A DNA stretch of 64,000 nt from Maricaulis parjimensis (GCF_016817355.1 NZ_JADOTT010000001.1:62001-126000); one strand, 5' to 3'; shown: positions 54,405 through 62,853, counted from the first letter of the stretch. A program made the numbers and translations. Notes: generated from the sequence alone by a model not told the origin.

Positions 54405-55903
54405 ATGTCCGCCTTGCAGAAGCGCTCGATATAGGCGGCATGTGACGGGACTGGCGGCAGGACGTCCTGCATCGCCTTTTTGATGCCTGCGAGGCGCGCC
54501 GCACCATCCGCCCCTGTCATCCCGGTCAACGGATCATGCGCCTCGGGGATCACATCCTGCCCCAGATAGACAGCCAGCCAGCTGGGATTGAGGAATAGCT
54601 CCGGCCCCGGCGACACCAGCCTTCCCGTCGCCCGGAAATGCTCCATCCGGTAGGCGAGGCTGTCTGGGATATCCATCGAGGATGTATACCGCCAGAGCTC
54701 GCCATCCTTCCGGGTCGTGGCATGGTAGTGCAGCACCAGGAAATCCCGGATCCGCTCATATTCCTCAACCGTCAGCCGGTTGAACTCTTGTGCATTCAAG
54801 GCATCATTCTGGCCGTCCGGGAAGAGTGCGAGAAAGCGCATGATCCCGCTCTGGATGAGATGAAGACTGGTTGATTCTAGGGGCTCCATGAAGCCGGCCG
54901 CGAGCCCCAGCGCCACGACATTGCGGTTCCAGAACTGCTTCCGGCGCCCCGTCACGAAACGCAAATGACGCGGTTCGGCCAGCGGCTTTCCATCCAGATT
55001 GCCCATCAGGGTTTGCGTCGCCGCATCATCCTCGACGAAGCGCGAACAATAGACATAGCCATTGCCCGTCCGGTGTTGCAGCGGGATACGCCATTGCCAG
55101 CCCGCCTCGCGCGCCGTGGACCGCGTATAGGGGGTGAAAGGCTCCGCGCTTTCACAGGGCACGGCCACTGCGCGGTCGCAGGGCAGCCAGTGCGTCCAGT
55201 CCTCATAGCCGGTCTTCAAAGCCTTCTCGATCAGAAGGCCGAAAAACCCGGTGCAGTCGATGAAAAAGTCGCCCGACACAGTGCGGCCATCCTCGAGGAC
55301 AAGGGTCTCGACATGCCCGGTTTCGGCCGCTTGACGCACCTCGACGACCTTGCCCTCGATCCGTTTCACGCCAGCGGCCTCAGCGCGACGGCGCAGGAAT
55401 TGGCCATAGAGAATGGTGTCGAAATGATAGGCGTAGTCGAAGGTGGACTGGACCAGGCGCGGATCCTGGGCCGGCGGCGAAAACCCATTCCGCCGCGCGA
55501 TCTGCCAGGCCATCGAATACTCATCGAAGGGCGTATCATCCCCGCCCGCCCGTACCTGCAGCCAGTACTGGTGCAGCGGCACCCGGTCGAAGTCCCGGGC
55601 ATGCGTGCCGAACGGGTGAAAATAGCTGCGCCCCTTGCGTGACCAGTCGACGAATTCAATGCCCAGCTTGAATGAGCCGTGCGTGGCACGGACGAACTCA
55701 TTCTCGTCAATGCCGAGCAATTGGTTGAACAGCTTGATCGGCGGAATGGTCGCCTCGCCGACACCGACGACGCCGATCGCCTCGGACTCGACCACCTCAA
55801 TGGCAATCCGGCCGCCCGTGGCATGCACCAGGGCCGCCGCCGCCATCCAGCCGGCAGAGCCCCCGCCAACGATCACGACTGATGTGTATCCCGCGTCTGT
55901 CAT
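54401..55903 (-). CDS. Tryptophan-halogenase-like flavoprotein, copy 2
   Basis: I start it at the ATG at 55,903 after CGGGGAG, giving 500 residues. It is a paralogue of copy 1, with the same GGGSAGWM, GVGEATIP, WQWRIP and FMEPLESTSLH landmarks. The Lys79 position is again glutamate (FKLGIEFVDW, Glu83). The two genes converge and share a CTAG at their stops. This copy is divergent from the amylase at 56,086, with a strong operator-like dyad between them, so it probably belongs to the same regulon. The substrate is unknown. Confidence 0.88.
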   Translation of the reverse strand: MTDAGYTSVVIVGGGSAGWMAAAALVHATGGRIAIEVVESEAIGVVGVGEATIPPIKLFNQLLGIDENEFVRATHGSFKLGIEFVDWSRKGRSYFHPFGTHARDFDRVPLHQYWLQVRAGGDDTPFDEYSMAWQIARRNGFSPPAQDPRLVQSTFDYAYHFDTILYGQFLRRRAEAAGVKRIEGKVVEVRQAAETGHVETLVLEDGRTVSGDFFIDCTGFFGLLIEKALKTGYEDWTHWLPCDRAVAVPCESAEPFTPYTRSTAREAGWQWRIPLQHRTGNGYVYCSRFVEDDAATQTLMGNLDGKPLAEPRHLRFVTGRRKQFWNRNVVALGLAAGFMEPLESTSLHLIQSGIMRFLALFPDGQNDALNAQEFNRLTVEEYERIRDFLVLHYHATTRKDGELWRYTSSMDIPDSLAYRMEHFRATGRLVSPGPELFLNPSWLAVYLGQDVIPEAHDPLTGMTGADGAARLAGIKKAMQDVLPPVPSHAAYIERFCKADI

Positions 55904-55980
55904 GCCGCTCCCCGTTTCGCGCCACACACCCCGTCAGCTTAAGCCGGTCTTTCGTGTCCGGATATGGGCCCTTCCTGTTT

Positions 55981-55996
55981 TGCAAATTTCTGCAAA
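55981..55996. promoter_or_regulatory. Putative LacI-family operator (halogenase 2/amylase divergent region)
   Basis: TGCAAATTTCTGCAAA, differing from the other two strong copies only at positions 10 and 11. It lies 78 bases from the halogenase start and 90 bases from the amylase start; this last distance equals that at the other amylase. Confidence 0.65.
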
Positions 55997-56085
55997 TTTG
56001 TCGACAAGGAGCACAAGAGTGACCATACTTCGCGATATAGAATATAGCGCCCGTCAGACAGAATGGTCCGCCCGGGAGGCCAATC

Positions 56086-57471
56086 ATGATGAAACTTCGC
56101 ACCCTCGCCCTTGCGAGCGCAGCCTGTGTGCTGGTCACCCTGCCCGCATGTGCACAAAGCAACGCAAATCCGGCTCCGGATTCGCTCAGCGTCACACATG
56201 CCGACTGGGCACGGGACGCTGTCCTCTATCAGATCAATCTGCGCCAATTCACGCCGGACGGGACCATCACGGCCGCGCAGGACCAGCTGCCGCGCCTGGC
56301 GGAGATGGGAGTCGACATCCTCTGGCTCATGCCCATCCAGCCCATTGGCGAGGTCAATCGCAAGGGCACGCTGGGCAGTCCCTACTCGATCAGCGACTAC
56401 ACGGATGTGAACCCCGAGCTGGGCACGCTGGACGATATCCGAGCCTTCGTCGATGCCGCCCACGACCTGGGCATGGAGGTCATCCTCGATTGGGTCGCCA
56501 ACCATTCCGCCTGGGACAATCCGCTCGTTGAAGACCACCCGGACTGGTACTCCCGCAACTGGGCCGGAGAGATGCAACCTCCGCCCGGCACGGACTGGTC
56601 CGACGTTGTCGACTTCAACTATGACAATCCTGATCTGCGCGACTACATGGCCGGAGCCATGGAATTCTGGGTCCGAGAGGTCGGGTTCGACGGTTTCCGC
56701 TGTGATGTCGCCGGCTTCGTGCCCTTGGACTTCTGGGAACGTGTCCGTACCGATCTGGAAGCCATCAAACCGGTCTTCATGCTAGCGGAATGGGAACAGC
56801 GCGACCTTCACCGTCACGCCTTCGACGCCACCTATGCCTGGAGCTGGAACAATATGATGCACGACGTCGCGCTCAACGACGCGGGCGCCGGCGCGGTGCG
56901 GGGCTATTACCTATATGAGGATGCCAATGCTTGGCCGCGCGACGCCTACCGTCTGCGCTATGTCGCCAATCATGACCAGAATTCCTGGGAAGCCACCCAG
57001 TTCGACCGGTTCGGCGATGCCCTGGAAGCCGTGATCGCCCTGTCCTTCACCGGAACCGGCATCCCGATGATCTATAATGGCCAGGAAGCCGGAAACATGG
57101 ATCAGCTGGAATTCTTCGAACGCGATCCGATCATTTGGCGGGAACACCCGATCGGCGACCTCTACACCCGCCTCATCGCCCTGCGCCGGGACACGCCCGC
57201 CCTGCACAATGGCGCCGCCGGCGCCGTCATGCAGCCGGTCAGCACCTCACAGGACGATCAGGTCTTCGCCTTTTCACGTCGCGATGCGGAGAGTGGCGTT
57301 CTCGCCATCTTCAACTGGTCAGCCGCCCCGGTCACAGCAACGCTCGAGGACGGACCGATAGCGGGTCTCTATCGCGATTTCGACACGGACGACGCTCTCG
57401 AGCTGGACACGGGAAGCGAAGTAGCTCTCGGCCCCTGGCAGGCCCGCATTTTTATTGCCCTCAGCGACTAG
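56086..57471 (+). CDS. GH13 alpha-amylase-family lipoprotein
   Basis: 461 residues. The first of two adjacent ATGs is used because CGGGAGG lies six bases upstream. The signal MMKLRTLALASAACVLVTLPACA ends in a lipobox (LPAC). The GH13 core is compact: VLYQINLRQFTPDG opening, DWVANH, GFRCDVAGFVP with nucleophile Asp (near 207), MLAEWEQ with acid/base Glu (near 236), and YVANHDQNSWE (near 296). It resembles short bacterial amylases that act on maltodextrins. It is probably membrane-anchored in the envelope, complementing the larger amylase. Its stop shares CTAG with the convergent SDR. Confidence 0.93.
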   Translation: MMKLRTLALASAACVLVTLPACAQSNANPAPDSLSVTHADWARDAVLYQINLRQFTPDGTITAAQDQLPRLAEMGVDILWLMPIQPIGEVNRKGTLGSPYSISDYTDVNPELGTLDDIRAFVDAAHDLGMEVILDWVANHSAWDNPLVEDHPDWYSRNWAGEMQPPPGTDWSDVVDFNYDNPDLRDYMAGAMEFWVREVGFDGFRCDVAGFVPLDFWERVRTDLEAIKPVFMLAEWEQRDLHRHAFDATYAWSWNNMMHDVALNDAGAGAVRGYYLYEDANAWPRDAYRLRYVANHDQNSWEATQFDRFGDALEAVIALSFTGTGIPMIYNGQEAGNMDQLEFFERDPIIWREHPIGDLYTRLIALRRDTPALHNGAAGAVMQPVSTSQDDQVFAFSRRDAESGVLAIFNWSAAPVTATLEDGPIAGLYRDFDTDDALELDTGSEVALGPWQARIFIALSD

Positions 57472-58445
57472 GCTTCAGCCAGCAGCGCCTCGCTGATGGA
57501 CCAGAGGCGCTCGGCGGCCTCATCGTCACAGGCATGGGCATCGACACCGCCATAGCGCGCCATCGGACTGTCCGGGATTGTCGGCGCGGCGATGTCGCAG
57601 TTCTCGCAATAGACGCCCGGCTTCCCTTCCAACACGGGCGCGCTCGCCGCCCACAGCGTGGTGGAACATCCCTGCCCGGGCGTCTTGAAGCCCTGCTTGG
57701 CCAGCTCAGAGGGCTCGCCATCCTCGCCCAGCCAACCCAGCGCGATCATTTCCTCCTTGGGAAGATGGCGCTGGAGCGGTGTGAAGATCCCGCCAGGGTG
57801 CACCGCAAAGGACAGCCCGCCCGTCGCCTTCAATCGCCGCGAGAGAGCGTTGGCAAACAGGGCATTCGCGGTCTTGGCCTGCCCATAGGCCTGCCATTTG
57901 TCGTAATCACCCGTGTCGAAATGCAGATCATCCCAGCGAATGCCGGAGATCTTGTGCCCGGTCGAGGACAAGGCCACGACACGGCAGCCGGGCGTGGCTT
58001 CGAGCAGCGGCATCAAGGCCCGGGTCAGTGCGAAATGCCCCATGTGATTGACGCCAAACTGCATCTCCCAGCCAGGCCCGACGCGACCTTCAGGACAGGC
58101 CATGATCCCGGCATTGTTGATCAGAAGATCAACTCGCTTCAGCTGGTCCCGCATGCCAGAAGCAAAGTCGGCGATTGAAGTGAGATCGGCCAGATCCATC
58201 GGCGCAGTCGCAATATCGCCCTGGAGCCCGGCAAGCGCCTCCGCGGCTTTCTCCGGAGACCGCACGGGAATGATCACCCGCGCGCCCTTTTCCGCCAGCG
58301 CGCGCACCGTCTCCAGACCCAGCCCGCTATATCCGCCCGTCACAATCGCAGTCTTTCCGGACAGATCAGAACCGTCCAGGACGTCTCGCCCGGTGGACTT
58401 GGGCCCGAAACCGGACTGCACCGGCACTTGATCAGAAACAGACAT
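57468..58445 (-). CDS. Short-chain dehydrogenase/reductase
   Basis: I start it at the ATG at 58,445 after GGGGAGG, giving 325 residues. It has the Rossmann TGGYSGLG motif (near 36-43), LLINNAGIM and the YGQAK catalytic Tyr/Lys pair, so it is a classical or WW-domain oxidoreductase-like SDR that uses NAD(P)H. A C-terminal extension contains EGKPGVYCENCDIA, with two cysteines as seen in light-dependent protochlorophyllide reductase/retinol dehydrogenase-like SDRs. Substrate unknown. It is not obviously part of the glucan locus although it abuts it. Confidence 0.9.
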   Translation of the reverse strand: MSVSDQVPVQSGFGPKSTGRDVLDGSDLSGKTAIVTGGYSGLGLETVRALAEKGARVIIPVRSPEKAAEALAGLQGDIATAPMDLADLTSIADFASGMRDQLKRVDLLINNAGIMACPEGRVGPGWEMQFGVNHMGHFALTRALMPLLEATPGCRVVALSSTGHKISGIRWDDLHFDTGDYDKWQAYGQAKTANALFANALSRRLKATGGLSFAVHPGGIFTPLQRHLPKEEMIALGWLGEDGEPSELAKQGFKTPGQGCSTTLWAASAPVLEGKPGVYCENCDIAAPTIPDSPMARYGGVDAHACDDEAAERLWSISEALLAEA

Positions 58446-58598
58446 AACGACCTCCCCTGGCGATTCTGCGCGTCTTTCCCGGAAGGTTAGGCCTGCAAGC
58501 TCCAGCAGGTACAGGTTTTTTTTGGTATCGGACACATTCCCCCTCGAAGGGTTGGCCAGTGGCTGCCACCTTCCCTTTTTCAGGACCTTCGCTCGCCC

Positions 58599-59930
58599 TT
58601 ACATGGCCTCCAGAAAGTCCAGTATCGCCTGCCAGGCCGCAGCATGAGCGGCCGCATTGCCGGCCGCTGTCCCGCCATTGGGCCAGCGCCTCCATTCTGT
58701 GGGTGTCCAGCTTGTCGGCAGCCGGGCCGCGTTAAAGGAGTGCCCGGCGTTTGGATAAGTAAAGCTGGTCACGTTCGATCGCGCTCCGTAGGCGTCAGCG
58801 CGCGCGATCAGGCGGCGCGACATCTCCGCAGAGGGCCAGATGCGGTCATCCATGCCGGCGATCAGCAAAACCGCTGCCGTCGTGCGCTCTATCGGGATCG
58901 CGCTGTCGCTGTCGGCAAGCGTCTCCAAAGCGAAGCCGTAATGGCGATAGAGCTCGTTGGGGAATCCAGACGGCGGGTTATAGGTCGGATCGTTGCGATA
59001 GGGGACGAAGGCAAGGGGCTCACCGTCCAACGACCAGGAAGACTGGTCATCGCTGGCGAAAGGCGCGGCCCAGACATGGGATGTCGGCGCGATGGCGATC
59101 ACAGCGGCGACATTGTCAAAATAGGCGGCTGTCAGCAGCGCGGCTTCAGCACCCTTTGACCCCCCAAGAAGGGCAATCCTGTCACCATCAACAAAGGGCT
59201 GCGCGGCCAACCAGTCAACAGCGCCGTCAAAATACTCCAACGGAAGGTCCTGCAGGGAACTCGGCAGATCACCCTCCCCGTCAAAAGCAAAATACCCAAG
59301 GGCAAGCGCAACATAGCCCCGTGAAGCCAGCAGCTGGGCTTGCATCACCGCGCTGTCCACGCCGCCTTCCGATCCCCCCATGACAATCACGGCGGGTCGC
59401 TCGCCTTCCAGGCCGCCCGGCCGGAACAGGCGACCATAGAGCCCGCCTTCCTGCACATCCGAGATTGTGACATCCGGCGCGCGGAGCAGCCGCGAAATCA
59501 TCGTGGACGCCTGGACCTCGCGATCGACCTGGACCGATAGCTCCATGGCGATCTCATTGCCGCCTCCGAGGCTGAAGCCGGCCCGTTGATAGCGGTCGCC
59601 CGCAACGGTCATGGACCAGAACAAACCCATGGGATCGATCGTATCATACGTCCCGCTCAACGGCCGGGTTTCAGAGAGATCGATCAACCCCGCCCCATCC
59701 GCTTGGAACGTGGCATAGGCGGTGAAAGCCTGCTCATCGGCATCGACGGCTTGCAAGATGAGAGTGGCGATGCTGTCCGGTGCCAGCCCCTCGACACGCA
59801 TATCAAGAGCTTGATCGACAAGCGGGGCCTCCGGCGTCACGGTGATCACCGGCTGCGCCACCGCGGACGATTGAAATGCCAGGGAAAGGCACAGGATCAG
59901 AAAGAGCGCGCCCGGTCGGAATTTGGTCAT
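58599..59930 (-). CDS. Exported BAAT/acyl-CoA thioesterase-like alpha/beta hydrolase
   Basis: I start it at the ATG at 59,930 (MTKFRPGALFLILCLSLAFQSSAVAQ, a signal peptide), giving 443 residues. An N-terminal Ig-like domain resembling the bile-acid-CoA:amino-acid N-acyltransferase/thioesterase family precedes an alpha/beta-hydrolase domain. The nucleophile elbow is LLGGSKGAEAAL (Ser near 257); a late GHSF histidine and an Asp in AGMDDRIWPS complete a plausible triad. Mammalian BAAT has Cys at the elbow; Ser here points to hydrolase activity. The signal peptide makes an acyl-CoA substrate unlikely. It follows the PaaX gene by 35 bases. Confidence 0.8.
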   Translation of the reverse strand: MTKFRPGALFLILCLSLAFQSSAVAQPVITVTPEAPLVDQALDMRVEGLAPDSIATLILQAVDADEQAFTAYATFQADGAGLIDLSETRPLSGTYDTIDPMGLFWSMTVAGDRYQRAGFSLGGGNEIAMELSVQVDREVQASTMISRLLRAPDVTISDVQEGGLYGRLFRPGGLEGERPAVIVMGGSEGGVDSAVMQAQLLASRGYVALALGYFAFDGEGDLPSSLQDLPLEYFDGAVDWLAAQPFVDGDRIALLGGSKGAEAALLTAAYFDNVAAVIAIAPTSHVWAAPFASDDQSSWSLDGEPLAFVPYRNDPTYNPPSGFPNELYRHYGFALETLADSDSAIPIERTTAAVLLIAGMDDRIWPSAEMSRRLIARADAYGARSNVTSFTYPNAGHSFNAARLPTSWTPTEWRRWPNGGTAAGNAAAHAAAWQAILDFLEAM

Positions 59931-59965
59931 GCGGAATGTGTGCGGCCGTTCACAGCCACACCCCT

Positions 59966-60790
59966 TCAAAACAGTGCGGCCGCATGGCGCTTCGCCTGCG
60001 GCAGATAAGTGTCATAGAGCGTCGCCGCCAAGCGCCGGGCCTCTGCGCCGAGCCAGTCATCGGGAAGCAGCGGCCCGGGAAGCTCCGGGTCCTGCCAGGC
60101 AGCTTCAAGATAGTCGAAGACAAGGGCAAAACGGACCCCGAATGCGTCTTGATCACTCAAGGGGGGCGCGGCCTCCAGTGGTTGGTACTTGTCGATGAAA
60201 GCCTTGTAGACATCATTGATCGCCGTCAGGTCCCAGAGCGAGTGCGCGAAGACATCCGGAGCAGTCATGTCGTCCCGCTTGCCGCGGAACACATTGATCT
60301 TGCCGGTCAGTCCCTGCTCGTCGATCGCGGCCTTGAGTTGGGCGCGGTAGTCCTTGGGATGGATATGGACGCCGTGCCCCAGGGGCGCGAAACCCATGAC
60401 TTCCAGCAGGCTGCGCATCCGGTCCCGGTCCACACGATTGTCGTCCGAGAAGGAATACTGGACCAAGGTCCAGTCTCCGTCCCAGGCAGTCTCCGAACCG
60501 GTGAAGATCTTCTCAAATCCCACCTCGACTTCGGTCCGGCTGTAGGACGTCACCCGGTAATAATTGGTGCGCCCCTCCTTGGTGATGCTGAGTTCCTTGT
60601 CGCGCGACATCCGGAACAGCGTCTGACGCACGGCTGCGGCGCTGTGCCCGAACGGCTCCAGCGCGGCGACAAACCAGGGACCCGCAAGCGGTTGCCTCCC
60701 CCTGTCCGCAAAGGCGGAGAAGGCGGAATAGACGAAGTAGCTGGTCTTTCTTATTTGTAAAGTTGACAATATTTCGTCGGCCATCATCAT
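59966..60790 (-). CDS. PaaX-family transcriptional regulator
   Basis: 274 residues with the PaaX layout: an N-terminal winged helix (AAAVRQTLFRMSRDKELSITKEGRTNYY), a central domain (WDGDWTLVQYSFSDDNRVDRDRMRSLLEVMGFAPLGHGVHIHP) and a C-terminal domain. PaaX of E. coli represses phenylacetate catabolism and binds phenylacetyl-CoA, but no paa genes are visible here. Three ATG codons in a row (60,790, 60,787, 60,784) leave the start open, and no ribosome site precedes them; a leaderless transcript is possible. The BAAT-like hydrolase lies directly downstream. Confidence 0.9.
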   Translation of the reverse strand: MMMADEILSTLQIRKTSYFVYSAFSAFADRGRQPLAGPWFVAALEPFGHSAAAVRQTLFRMSRDKELSITKEGRTNYYRVTSYSRTEVEVGFEKIFTGSETAWDGDWTLVQYSFSDDNRVDRDRMRSLLEVMGFAPLGHGVHIHPKDYRAQLKAAIDEQGLTGKINVFRGKRDDMTAPDVFAHSLWDLTAINDVYKAFIDKYQPLEAAPPLSDQDAFGVRFALVFDYLEAAWQDPELPGPLLPDDWLGAEARRLAATLYDTYLPQAKRHAAALF

Positions 60791-60793
60791 TAT

Positions 60794-60822
60794 GATATAT
60801 GTTTTTTGAGGGCGCTGGGCAA
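60794..60822 (-). promoter_or_regulatory. Possible sigma-70 promoter for a leaderless paaX-like mRNA
   Basis: On the minus strand TTGCCC (60822-60817), 17 bases, TATATC (60799-60794). Transcription would start about at the ATG triplets. A small dyad ATCATTATGAT (around 60,786-60,796) overlaps it and could be an autoregulatory site. Confidence 0.3.
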
Positions 60823-60844
60823 GGCACCTGCAGAGGTTTTAATC

Positions 60845-62377
60845 ATGAAATCAGAGTCTGTTTTCCGGGTCGCGAAAGCGATCCTGCTGTCCGCCATGCT
60901 GGCTTTGGGCATCAGCCTGCCCGCCAGCGCGTCCGGCGAAGACGCACAAGACCAATCCCACTATCAACTCAGCTTTGATGCCGACACACCCCGCCAGGTC
61001 CGCGTCGAGGGGCAAGTCACCGTCATCGGTCAACGCTTGCGCATGTTTCTGTATGGCCAGCCCTTCCTTGAAAATGGCTGGGCGACCTGGGTCGAGGACC
61101 TGCAGGCCTCCACGACTGACGGCACGCCGGTCGAAGCGCGCCTGCGAGAGGGCGGCTGGGGTAGTTGGGACATCGACGTCCCGGACGGCACACGCGTGAA
61201 CCTGTCCTACACGGTGAACCTCACCCAGGACGAGTATGACTGGGATTCCGTCGGGGGGCAGGACGGACGTCCCACCTGGTCAAACGGCGCCTTCTATGGC
61301 GTGACACGGGCCTTCTTCATCTATTCCGATCACGATGAGCAAATGACGGTGCAAATTGACCGGCCAGACAGCTGGCGCATGGCGTCGCCGTGGCTGCGCC
61401 TGCCGGGCGCCGACAATCTTTATGCGGTTCCCAATCTCGACAGCCTGGTGTCCAACGCACTGGTTCTGGGTGATTTCGATCTTCTCAGCACCGAAAACGG
61501 ACCGATGCGCATCGAGCTCGCCCTGGATCGCCAGCTCAGCGAATACGGCGAGGAATTCCTGGAAGTCCTGGACACCCTGCTGGACGAATATGCCCGGATT
61601 TACGGCGAAACACCGGACACCAATTATGTCGTTGCCATCCGCGCGGCCGATGAGCACGACGGAGAGGCTTTCTACAGCAGTTTCAACATGGTCATTATGC
61701 CGGAGCAACTGGGCGGTCCGCGCATTGCCTGGGCCGGCGTGCTGGGCCACGAGCTATTTCACCTGTGGAATGGCGCCAACTTCCTGAGAGGCGAGGACAA
61801 GTCCGCCGTGGAATGGTTCACCGAGGGCTTCACAGAGTACTACAGCAGCCTGTCGCTGATGCGCACCGGCCTGATCGACCAGGCGACCTATTTCCGCAAA
61901 CTGGAATACTACCTCGCACGCTATTTCATCACGACCCATCGCTGGCCCGAAGAGCGCCTGAGCCTCGTTGAAGCCGGGCAGGACAAGCAGCACAACTGGC
62001 TCTTTGTCTATGGCGGTGGCTCGACCATGGCACTCGCCCTCGATCTGGACATCCGCCAGCGCACCCAGGGCGCGCGCGGTCTGGACGATGTGATGCACCT
62101 GTTGATGGACCGGTTCGGACGAATGGACCGAACGCTTGCGGTCCGGGACATACTGGATGCGGTGAATGAGATCTCTGGCGCGGACTATACCGATTTCTTC
62201 GACGCCTATATCCGCGGCTCCGAAGCCTTTCTCGACATCGCGCCCTACCTGGCCCATGTCGGCGTCCGCAGCGACCGCTCTTCCGAGGAATACTACCTCA
62301 CCCGCAGCCCAGCCTCGATGGACACCCCGTCCGGTGAATTGTTCGACCAATGGCTCGGCCTGGAACGCGCCGAGTAG
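60845..62377 (+). CDS. Exported M61-like metallopeptidase
   Basis: I start it at the ATG at 60,845 (MKSESVFRVAKAILLSAMLALG, signal peptide ending near PASASG), giving 510 residues. An N-terminal beta domain is followed by LGHELFHLWNG (HExxH near 302-306) and EWFTEGFTEYYSSLSLMRTGL, which supplies the third zinc ligand, as in M61 glycyl aminopeptidase-like proteins. The catalytic part is followed by a helical region; I see no PDZ domain, unlike the lipoprotein at 3,076. It is divergent from the PaaX gene. Substrate unknown. Confidence 0.82.
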   Translation: MKSESVFRVAKAILLSAMLALGISLPASASGEDAQDQSHYQLSFDADTPRQVRVEGQVTVIGQRLRMFLYGQPFLENGWATWVEDLQASTTDGTPVEARLREGGWGSWDIDVPDGTRVNLSYTVNLTQDEYDWDSVGGQDGRPTWSNGAFYGVTRAFFIYSDHDEQMTVQIDRPDSWRMASPWLRLPGADNLYAVPNLDSLVSNALVLGDFDLLSTENGPMRIELALDRQLSEYGEEFLEVLDTLLDEYARIYGETPDTNYVVAIRAADEHDGEAFYSSFNMVIMPEQLGGPRIAWAGVLGHELFHLWNGANFLRGEDKSAVEWFTEGFTEYYSSLSLMRTGLIDQATYFRKLEYYLARYFITTHRWPEERLSLVEAGQDKQHNWLFVYGGGSTMALALDLDIRQRTQGARGLDDVMHLLMDRFGRMDRTLAVRDILDAVNEISGADYTDFFDAYIRGSEAFLDIAPYLAHVGVRSDRSSEEYYLTRSPASMDTPSGELFDQWLGLERAE

Positions 62378-62469
62378 GCTCAGCTGCCATCTGTCAGGTC
62401 GCCCGGTTCACGCGAACCGGGCGGCTGGCTGTTTGAGCGTGCCAACGCCTCCACGGAAGAAGGCGGCAC

Positions 62470-62853
62470 CTACTGGATGTATGTCTGCAGGAGACCGACG
62501 ATCTTCTCGTCTTCAAAAGGGCGGACATGGACCGGGATATCACCGGCCTGCGAGATAGCCACGGCCTTGGGGTGTTCGGTTGCGGCCGTGACCAGGACGA
62601 TGCGCGACACCATCTGGGGGCAGAGGGCGCGGACCCCGTCAATCACCTCGGCCCCATCGACGATAGGCATCATCAGATCGAGGAAGACAATCGCCGGCCT
62701 GGCTTCGCAGATATATTCCGCGACCCCGACCCCATTGGGGCGTTCGGACAAATTGCAGAGCGGTTCAAGCGCCCAGCGGAAGATCTCCCGATTGACCGGG
62801 TCGTCGTCCACGACGAGTACGTCTGGCCGATTTGTGTCCACCGCTTCACTCAT
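62470..62853 (-). CDS. Single-domain response regulator
   Basis: I use the ATG at 62,853 (MSEAVDTNRPDVLVVDDD), giving 127 residues; an ATG at 62,865 would add four. It is a CheY-like receiver with no output domain: acidic pair VVDDDP, phospho-acceptor Asp in VFLDLMMP (near 56) and Thr in VLVTAAT. The position usually held by the conserved Lys (KP) reads HVRPFED, Arg for Lys. Its start overlaps the end of the histidine kinase gene by 8 bases, so the two are translationally coupled and probably partners. Confidence 0.9.
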   Translation of the reverse strand: MSEAVDTNRPDVLVVDDDPVNREIFRWALEPLCNLSERPNGVGVAEYICEARPAIVFLDLMMPIVDGAEVIDGVRALCPQMVSRIVLVTAATEHPKAVAISQAGDIPVHVRPFEDEKIVGLLQTYIQ

